From Aggregatibacter sp. 2125159857 (GTDB lineage: Bacteria; Pseudomonadota; Gammaproteobacteria; Enterobacterales; Pasteurellaceae): 64,000 nt of DNA. A program made the position numbers and the translations under genes. The DNA is taken from assembly GCF_017798005.1 (NCBI RefSeq), contig NZ_CP072548.1:372001-436000 (forward strand). The letters run 5' to 3'. Positions 59,127 through 64,000 of the stretch are shown here, in pieces. The notes under the pieces are model-generated. The model saw only the letters and a program-made list of their open reading frames with translations, ran no database searches and had not been told where the DNA came from. Numbering within the stretch: position 1 is the first letter of the stretch; each line of letters starts with the position of its first letter.

Positions 59127-61100
59127 ATGTCACGACATTTATTTACGGCAGGCAAACCGCGTTCTCTGCTGTTCCCGATTTTTTTCTTTTCTTTGGTGAA
59201 TCTCATTGTCTTCACCCTGTCCCGTCTCGGTTTGTCTTTATGGCAACTAGATCGGGTCAATGCGGTGGATGGCTGGGGGCAGTTATTCTTGCAAGGCTTA
59301 CGCATGGACGTGGTGTCTTTGTGTTATTTATTCGGCGTGCCGGCATTATTGACCGTGTTGCTATATCATCAAAACGCGTTAGGGCGCATTTGGCAGCATA
59401 TTTTGCGTTTTTGGTTGACGGCCGGCAGTGTGTTTATCGTGTTTATGGAACTGGCGACACCGGCGTTTATTGAGACCTATGATTACCGCCCGAATCGTCT
59501 GTTCATCGAATATTTGATTTACCCGAAAGAAGTGTTTTCCATGCTGATGGAAGGGCATTTAAGTGCGGTCATTTTTAGCCTCGTTTTTACGCTGATTGCT
59601 GCGGTGGTGTATTGGAAACTGGCCGGTTGGGCGGTGCGGAATATCACGCCCATGCGTTGGACATGGCGCCCAGTGGTCGCGTTGCTGGTGATTGCCTTGA
59701 GTTTTCTCGGTGCGCGTTCTAGCTTTCAACACCGCGGGATTAACCCTGCCATGGTGGCGTTTTCTTCTGATGCCATGGTGAACTCTTTGGTGCTGAATTC
59801 AGGTTATTCCGTAATTTATGCGGCACAGCAATTTAAAGATGAAGGCACCTCTTCCGAAGCCTATGGCAAAATGGAGGTGGAAGAAATGCTTTCTATTGTG
59901 AAAAATAGCGGAAGCCGTCCGGCAGAGGCTTATATTTCCAAGGAAATTCCAACCTTGACCCATAACCAAGCCACTTACCAAGGCAAGCCGAAAAATATCG
60001 TGATTATTTTGGAAGAAAGCTTCGGCGCGCAATTTGTTGGCACGCTAGGCGGTTTGCCGTTGTCGCCCGAATTTGACAAGTTGGCACAGCAAGGCTGGTT
60101 GTTTGATAATTTATACGCCACCGGCACCCGTTCCGTACGCGGTATTGAAGCGGTTACCGCCGGTTTCACTCCAACACCGGCACGTGCGGTGGTTAAACTT
60201 AATAACAGCCAACGTGGATTCTTTACCTTGGCACAACTATTAAGCCAACGGGGTTACGACACGTCCTTTATTTACGGCGGGGAAAAGCACTTTGATAACA
60301 TGGCGGGCTTTTTCTACGGCAATGGCTTTAAACGTATTATCGACCAAATGGATTATCAAAATCCAAGCTTCACCGGCACGTGGGGCGTGAGCGATGAAGA
60401 CTTGTTCACTAAAGCCAATGAGACGTTTACCCAATTACACAACGAAGGCAAACCGTTCTTTAGCCTTGTGTTCAGCTCCAGCAACCACGATCCATTTGAA
60501 TTTCCGGATGGCAAAATCGAGCTGTATGAACAACCGAAAGCCACGCGCAACAACGCGGCGAAATATGCAGACTATGCGATTGGGCATTTCTTCAAACTCG
60601 CAAAAGCCTCCAATTATTGGCAAGACACGATTTTCTTAGTGATTGCTGACCACGACTCTCGTGTGGCTGGCGCCAGCTTGATGCCAATTAAGCATTTCCA
60701 TATTCCGGCATTGATTTTGGGCGAAGGCATCGAACCGCGCCGTGATAACCGTTTGGTTAGCCAATTCGATATGCCGACCACCTTGCTTTCTTTGGCTGGC
60801 ATTAGTGGCGACTACCCGATGATCGGTTATGATCTCACTAAACCGAACGATCCAAACCGCGCCATTATGCAATACGACCAAGTGCAGGCGCTTATGCGGG
60901 GCAATGATGTGGTGATTCAATTCCCGAAAGTGGGCGCCAAAACCTACCGTTACGACAAAGCCACCGAAACCCTGACGGAAGTAGAGGTGCCACAAAGTAT
61001 GGTCAAAGAAGCCTTGGCGCACGCGCTGTTGGGCAGTTATTTGTATAAACATCGTTTATACACCACACCGGAAATTAAACAGGCAGAAAGTAAGCACTGA
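59127..61100 (+). CDS. LtaS-type membrane sulfatase/phosphoglycerol transferase
   Basis: The 657-residue protein has five N-terminal membrane segments (to about residue 200) and a large periplasmic sulfatase-superfamily domain, as in LtaS and OpgB/EptA relatives. Metal-site features include the ILEESFG segment near 295, the nucleophile in YATGTRS near 335 and the IADHDSR segment near 510. Members modify cell-surface glycans or lipids; the substrate here is unknown. GGAG lies 7 bases before the ATG; an in-frame TTG at 59115 was not chosen. An uptake signal (59562) is in frame. Confidence 0.82.
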   Translation: MSRHLFTAGKPRSLLFPIFFFSLVNLIVFTLSRLGLSLWQLDRVNAVDGWGQLFLQGLRMDVVSLCYLFGVPALLTVLLYHQNALGRIWQHILRFWLTAGSVFIVFMELATPAFIETYDYRPNRLFIEYLIYPKEVFSMLMEGHLSAVIFSLVFTLIAAVVYWKLAGWAVRNITPMRWTWRPVVALLVIALSFLGARSSFQHRGINPAMVAFSSDAMVNSLVLNSGYSVIYAAQQFKDEGTSSEAYGKMEVEEMLSIVKNSGSRPAEAYISKEIPTLTHNQATYQGKPKNIVIILEESFGAQFVGTLGGLPLSPEFDKLAQQGWLFDNLYATGTRSVRGIEAVTAGFTPTPARAVVKLNNSQRGFFTLAQLLSQRGYDTSFIYGGEKHFDNMAGFFYGNGFKRIIDQMDYQNPSFTGTWGVSDEDLFTKANETFTQLHNEGKPFFSLVFSSSNHDPFEFPDGKIELYEQPKATRNNAAKYADYAIGHFFKLAKASNYWQDTIFLVIADHDSRVAGASLMPIKHFHIPALILGEGIEPRRDNRLVSQFDMPTTLLSLAGISGDYPMIGYDLTKPNDPNRAIMQYDQVQALMRGNDVVIQFPKVGAKTYRYDKATETLTEVEVPQSMVKEALAHALLGSYLYKHRLYTTPEIKQAESKH

Positions 61101-61113
61101 TATTAAGAAGAAA

Positions 61114-61171
61114 AGTGCGGTAAAAATTCACGATAGAAATTCACGGTGGATTTTGACCGCACTTTTTTTGT
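61114..61171 (+). terminator. Uptake-signal terminator after the sulfatase gene
   Basis: AAGTGCGGT (61114-61122) and ACCGCACTT (61157-61165) form an inverted pair followed by a T run. Confidence 0.75.
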
Positions 61172-61228
61172 TTTCTGTCATCGCAGCTCATCTCGTCTTC
61201 CCATCCCCTCTTTTTTCATAAAAATTTT

Positions 61229-61258
61229 TGTAAGAAATTGTCGACGAATTCCGTCTAA
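61229..61258 (+). promoter_or_regulatory. ECF-type promoter of the methionine-rich peptide gene
   Basis: TGTAAGA (61229-61235) and CGTCTAA (61252-61258) are separated by exactly 16 bp. This is the layout of ECF sigma promoters (TGTAAC-type -35, CGTC-type -10). The ECF sigma gene lies 0.5 kb downstream, so direct control is likely. Confidence 0.62.
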
Positions 61259-61345
61259 TCGGATGTAGGAAAGCGTTCGTTTTCTTACAGTTTTTCTTAA
61301 TCAAAAAAATTCAACATATCTCAATAGGATTAAAAGGAGTTTCTT

Positions 61346-61636
61346 ATGAAAAAAATGACATCATTCGTCACATTAGCTGGTGTGCTTGGCATGGCAATGG
61401 CTTTTCAAGTTTCTGCGGAAATGAAAAACATGCAACCAATGGAACAGAAAATGGAACATAAAATGGAGAGCATGAAAGATGCCAAGCCGATGATGGATAA
61501 TAAAATGGATAAGATGAAAGAGGGAAAAGCGATGAAGCATGACATGAAGAAAAAGATGAAATCAGATAAAAAAATGATGGAAAATAACATGGAAAAGGGC
61601 ATGAAAGAGAATGAACCTATGAAACCGAAAATGTAA
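61346..61636 (+). CDS. Secreted methionine- and lysine-rich small protein
   Basis: The 96-residue protein has a signal peptide cut after VSA (residue 24). The mature 72 residues contain 19 Met and 20 Lys, no cysteine and almost no aromatic residue, in a loose Met-x2-3-Met pattern. This resembles, in composition only, secreted methionine-rich peptides that scavenge hypochlorite or bind copper. It stands between an ECF-type promoter and an ECF sigma gene. AAGGAG precedes the ATG. A weak terminator hairpin follows, so sigma gene expression may depend on read-through. Confidence 0.85.
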   Translation: MKKMTSFVTLAGVLGMAMAFQVSAEMKNMQPMEQKMEHKMESMKDAKPMMDNKMDKMKEGKAMKHDMKKKMKSDKKMMENNMEKGMKENEPMKPKM

Positions 61637-61673
61637 TTTGTTTTAAATAAGGTTCATCTTCTTTTTTAATGAT

Positions 61674-61698
61674 AAGGCTTGTGATAAACAAGCCTTTT
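61674..61698 (+). terminator. Weak terminator hairpin between peptide and sigma genes
   Basis: AAGGCTTG (61674-61681) pairs with CAAGCCTT (61689-61696), followed by only a few T, so partial read-through into the sigma gene is likely. Confidence 0.6.
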
Positions 61699-61804
61699 CA
61701 CAAAGTACATCATTCATATCCATGAATTCTTTGGTATGACTTTCTTTGTGAAAGAGATGGGATTATGATGAATACTTGTGAGTACAGATAAAACGGATTT
61801 TCTT

Positions 61805-62410
61805 ATGTCTTCAACGATGCCGTTGGCGTTTCAATCGATTTCATCTCAGCAAATACAAGCGATTCGGGAACAAATGTTAAAATTTGCACTGCTGCAGTTG
61901 CGCGATAAGGATTTGGCGGAAGATGTGGTGCAGGAAGCTCTGGCAAAGGCGTATCAGCATGCGGCGTCATTTAAAGGTGCAGCTGCATTAAAAACGTGGT
62001 TTTTTGCCATTTTGAAAAATCAGATTATTGATTTATTGAAGTATCGGCAGCGTGTGGTAACGGTTTCAGAGGTGAGTGATGACGATGATCCCAATGTGTT
62101 TTTTGATCAAGAAGGGCATTGGGATCGTAGTCGATTTTTACCTTCTACGTGGGAAGAACCTCAAGAACAGGTATATAAAAAAGAGTTTTGGATTATTTTT
62201 GAAGCCTGCTTGGATCATCTGCCGGCACAGCAAGCGCGTGTTTTTATGATGCGAGAATATTTTGATATGCAAAGTGAACAAATTTGCCAAGAATGTGATT
62301 TATCCACCTCTAATTTGCACGTGTTGCTATACCGCGCCCGCTTACAATTACAAGCGTGTTTGTCCCACCATTGGTTTGATCAAACGGATAATGCCGGAGA
62401 AAAACGATGA
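61805..62410 (+). CDS. ECF-type RNA polymerase sigma factor
   Basis: The 201-residue sigma-70 family protein has region 2 (DLAEDVVQEALAKAYQ, then LKTWFFAILKNQIIDLLK) and region 4 (LPAQQARVFMMREYFDMQSEQIC and LHVLLYRARLQLQACL). The ATG at 61805 is favoured by GGA 8 bases upstream; a GTG at 61778 would add nine residues. Its stop overlaps the start of the zinc-finger gene (ATGA). It probably drives the promoter at 61229-61258. H. influenzae and Neisseria have ECF factors linked to methionine sulfoxide stress, which fits the adjacent Met-rich peptide. Confidence 0.88.
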   Translation: MSSTMPLAFQSISSQQIQAIREQMLKFALLQLRDKDLAEDVVQEALAKAYQHAASFKGAAALKTWFFAILKNQIIDLLKYRQRVVTVSEVSDDDDPNVFFDQEGHWDRSRFLPSTWEEPQEQVYKKEFWIIFEACLDHLPAQQARVFMMREYFDMQSEQICQECDLSTSNLHVLLYRARLQLQACLSHHWFDQTDNAGEKR

Positions 62411-62592
62411 AATGTCGTCAAGTGACTCAATTAATTTCTAAGCATCAAGAAAACCCCTTGACCCTATTAGAACAAGGACAAGTTTATCTGCATTTGGCGA
62501 TTTGTCCTTATTGCCGAGCGTTTCATAAAAATTGTCAGAAAATGCATCAGTTAATGCGAACGTTTTCTGTGCAAGGAGAACGCCGAGATTAA
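62407..62592 (+). CDS. Small zinc-finger anti-sigma factor
   Basis: The 61-residue protein has the zinc-binding anti-sigma motif His29-x3-Cys33-x2-Cys36 (HLAICPYC). It has no membrane segment, so it acts in the cytosol, probably sensing thiol oxidants as related ZAS proteins do. It overlaps the sigma gene by four bases, as is usual for cognate pairs. Confidence 0.85.
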   Translation: MKCRQVTQLISKHQENPLTLLEQGQVYLHLAICPYCRAFHKNCQKMHQLMRTFSVQGERRD

Positions 62593-62622
62593 ATTTACCT
62601 CACGAGGTGGTGACCATGTTTT

Positions 62623-63255
62623 CTATGCTGACTTGCGATGACAGGCTTCATACAGCGGTAAGAGCTCACGAATGCTATTAACGATAAATTGGGTCGCATC
62701 CAGTGAATCCAGTTCGGCTTTTTCTGCGTTTCGCCCGATGCACCAAAAATCATCGTCAGAACGTAGCGTTAAATCAGCCGGCGAAAGCGTCTTGACTTTA
62801 CGAAAATCATCGTATTCACTTTCATCACCGCGCCAAATATCAAATTCCGCAAAGGTAGTAAAGTCGATATTTTCAAGCCATTGGTTATATTGTTGTACAT
62901 TAATTTGCGAACGATCGGCGCGATAGCAATGCCAATCTAAACTGACGGACAAACGACGAGAGTTTAATAATACCGATAAAATCGCCGCGGAATTAAGATG
63001 ATCTTCATACTTAAAATAAGCAAAAAAATGTCCGCGTACCTGCCACCCATTCGTCCAACTTTCAATATGCGGTTTAGCAAAAGGCGCACCGAGTTCTGTG
63101 GACACTTGCAAAATGGTCGCTTTCCAGTTTTCCCAATGAGCTTTATAGTCAGCTTTAATGCGCGGAATCTCTTCCGGGCAAAATTTTTTCATTTGAGCAA
63201 ATTGGAAAAAAGGAAGATTAAACAGCTCACAAGCACTGGCATTAATTAAGTTCAT
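62623..63255 (-). CDS. Conserved hypothetical protein, 210 residues
   Basis: I do not recognise this soluble, Trp/Phe-rich acidic protein. It has no signal peptide or membrane segment. The middle (RRLSVSLDWHCYRADRSQ) and the acidic end suggest a folded enzyme-like domain but no known motif. It starts two bases after the MarC-family gene on the same strand, so the two form an operon. It converges on the anti-sigma gene. Confidence 0.75.
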   Translation of the reverse strand: MNLINASACELFNLPFFQFAQMKKFCPEEIPRIKADYKAHWENWKATILQVSTELGAPFAKPHIESWTNGWQVRGHFFAYFKYEDHLNSAAILSVLLNSRRLSVSLDWHCYRADRSQINVQQYNQWLENIDFTTFAEFDIWRGDESEYDDFRKVKTLSPADLTLRSDDDFWCIGRNAEKAELDSLDATQFIVNSIRELLPLYEACHRKSA

Positions 63256-63257
63256 GT

Positions 63258-63875
63258 TTAACTCATTTGTGTAAAGAAATCACGAATGCCCACCAACATA
63301 TTATTAATGGCAACGGCGGCTAAAATTAACCCCATCACGCGACTAATTACCGCAGCGCCGGTGTTACCAATCCAGCGTTGAATGCGATTGGCGGCGAGGA
63401 ATAAAAGATAGGTAATCAACAACACAGAAAGCATGATTAAGGTTGTCATGGTTTGATCGAACAGGCTGAAACGATGGTTGTCGGTGAGTAACACAATCGC
63501 CATCATCGCGCCGGGCGAGGCAATAGACGGCACAGCTAACGGATACACGGCCAGTTCGTTGAGATTGGATGAGAGTTTAATTTCTTGTTCCGGTTTGCCT
63601 TCACCGAAAATCATGGTCAAAGCGAACAACAATAACACCAAACCACCGGCAATTTGGAAGGCGGTGAGGGGAATTTGCATGGCTTCTAACAAGGCTTGTC
63701 CCGCGATGAGGAAGAAAATCAAAATACCGGCGGAAATCATCACAGCTTTGCGTGCGATTTTTCGGCGATCTTCCACGGATAAGCCAACGGTTTTGGTTAA
63801 ATAGACGGGAATGGAGCCAATCGGGTCAACAACCGCCCATAGCACGACAAATTGAACGACGAGAGAATCAAACAT
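63258..63875 (-). CDS. MarC family integral membrane protein (YhgN-like)
   Basis: The 205-residue protein has six hydrophobic segments and the MarC-family blocks VVDPIGSIPVYL near residue 16 and AVPSIASPGAMMAIVLL near 115. MarC proteins were once thought to export antibiotics; some relatives (SnatA) carry neutral amino acids, but function here is open. The ATG at 63875 has GGAG upstream; an in-frame TTG at 63887 is less likely. The remaining 125 bases to the window end are AT-rich without a gene. Confidence 0.83.
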   Translation of the reverse strand: MFDSLVVQFVVLWAVVDPIGSIPVYLTKTVGLSVEDRRKIARKAVMISAGILIFFLIAGQALLEAMQIPLTAFQIAGGLVLLLFALTMIFGEGKPEQEIKLSSNLNELAVYPLAVPSIASPGAMMAIVLLTDNHRFSLFDQTMTTLIMLSVLLITYLLFLAANRIQRWIGNTGAAVISRVMGLILAAVAINNMLVGIRDFFTQMS

Positions 63876-64000
63876 TGGCAACTCCAATAAAAAAGTGGAA
63901 AATAACCTACGTATTTTATGAACTGATATCTTATATTAAATTCGTTATAAACCAATGCTTTTTTTCACAAATTTAACCTTAAAACGGGGCTTGACTACGC

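Overview
The window looks like a chromosome segment of a Pasteurellaceae bacterium, most likely Aggregatibacter or a close relative of Haemophilus influenzae. The main reason is more than 40 copies of the Haemophilus-type DNA uptake signal (AAGTGCGGT or its complement), many as inverted pairs that double as terminators. Gene content and order also fit: secB-gpsA-cysE, rne/rluC, oxyR beside a peroxiredoxin-glutaredoxin hybrid, slyX/fkpA and yheO-tusDCB. No rRNA, CRISPR array, prophage or insertion sequence was seen.

Layout. 0-9 kb: end of secB, gpsA, cysE, ridA, tRNA-Ser, rne with a long leader, rluC, a patatin-like lipoprotein, and tRNA-Arg and tRNA-Pro. 9-20 kb: folD, asd, dapF-xerC, an orphan ferric-type ABC ATPase, dusC-djlA, pyrE, rph, yicC, ygfZ and a second patatin protein. 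20.3-36.2 kb: the S10, spc and alpha ribosomal protein operons, each with a recognisable promoter (TTGCNN, 17 bp, TAGAAT or TATACT) and leader. The S10 and spc operons are separated by a roughly 1.9-kb AT-rich two-gene cassette of unknown function. 36-49 kb: smpB, dsbB, nhaB/fadR, a ScsD-like thioredoxin, fabR, oxyR with a likely OxyR site, the peroxiredoxin-glutaredoxin gene, slyX/fkpA, yheO-tusDCB, a cystine-type amino-acid ABC importer and a PuuB-like oxidase.

49.4-64 kb is the most accessory-looking part. A CydDC-like heterodimeric exporter lies behind a 350-bp non-coding stretch holding a probable small RNA or attenuator. An envelope-stress operon follows: a ribbon-helix-helix-like protein with a palindrome over its own promoter, a PspA/IM30 protein, YqiJ (with a run of nine G) and the flotillin YqiK. 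Next come a Fic protein with a C-terminal winged helix, a nitroreductase and an LtaS-type membrane sulfatase. After these is an oxidative-stress-like unit: an ECF-type promoter, a secreted methionine-rich peptide, an ECF sigma factor and a small zinc-finger anti-sigma. A hypothetical gene and a MarC-family gene close the window.

The strongest candidates for undescribed biology are the two-gene cassette between the S10 and spc operons, the RHH-PspA-YqiJ-YqiK operon with a possible phase-variable tract, and the methionine-rich peptide/ECF sigma unit. All functional assignments come from reading the sequence and remembered family knowledge; no database search was run.
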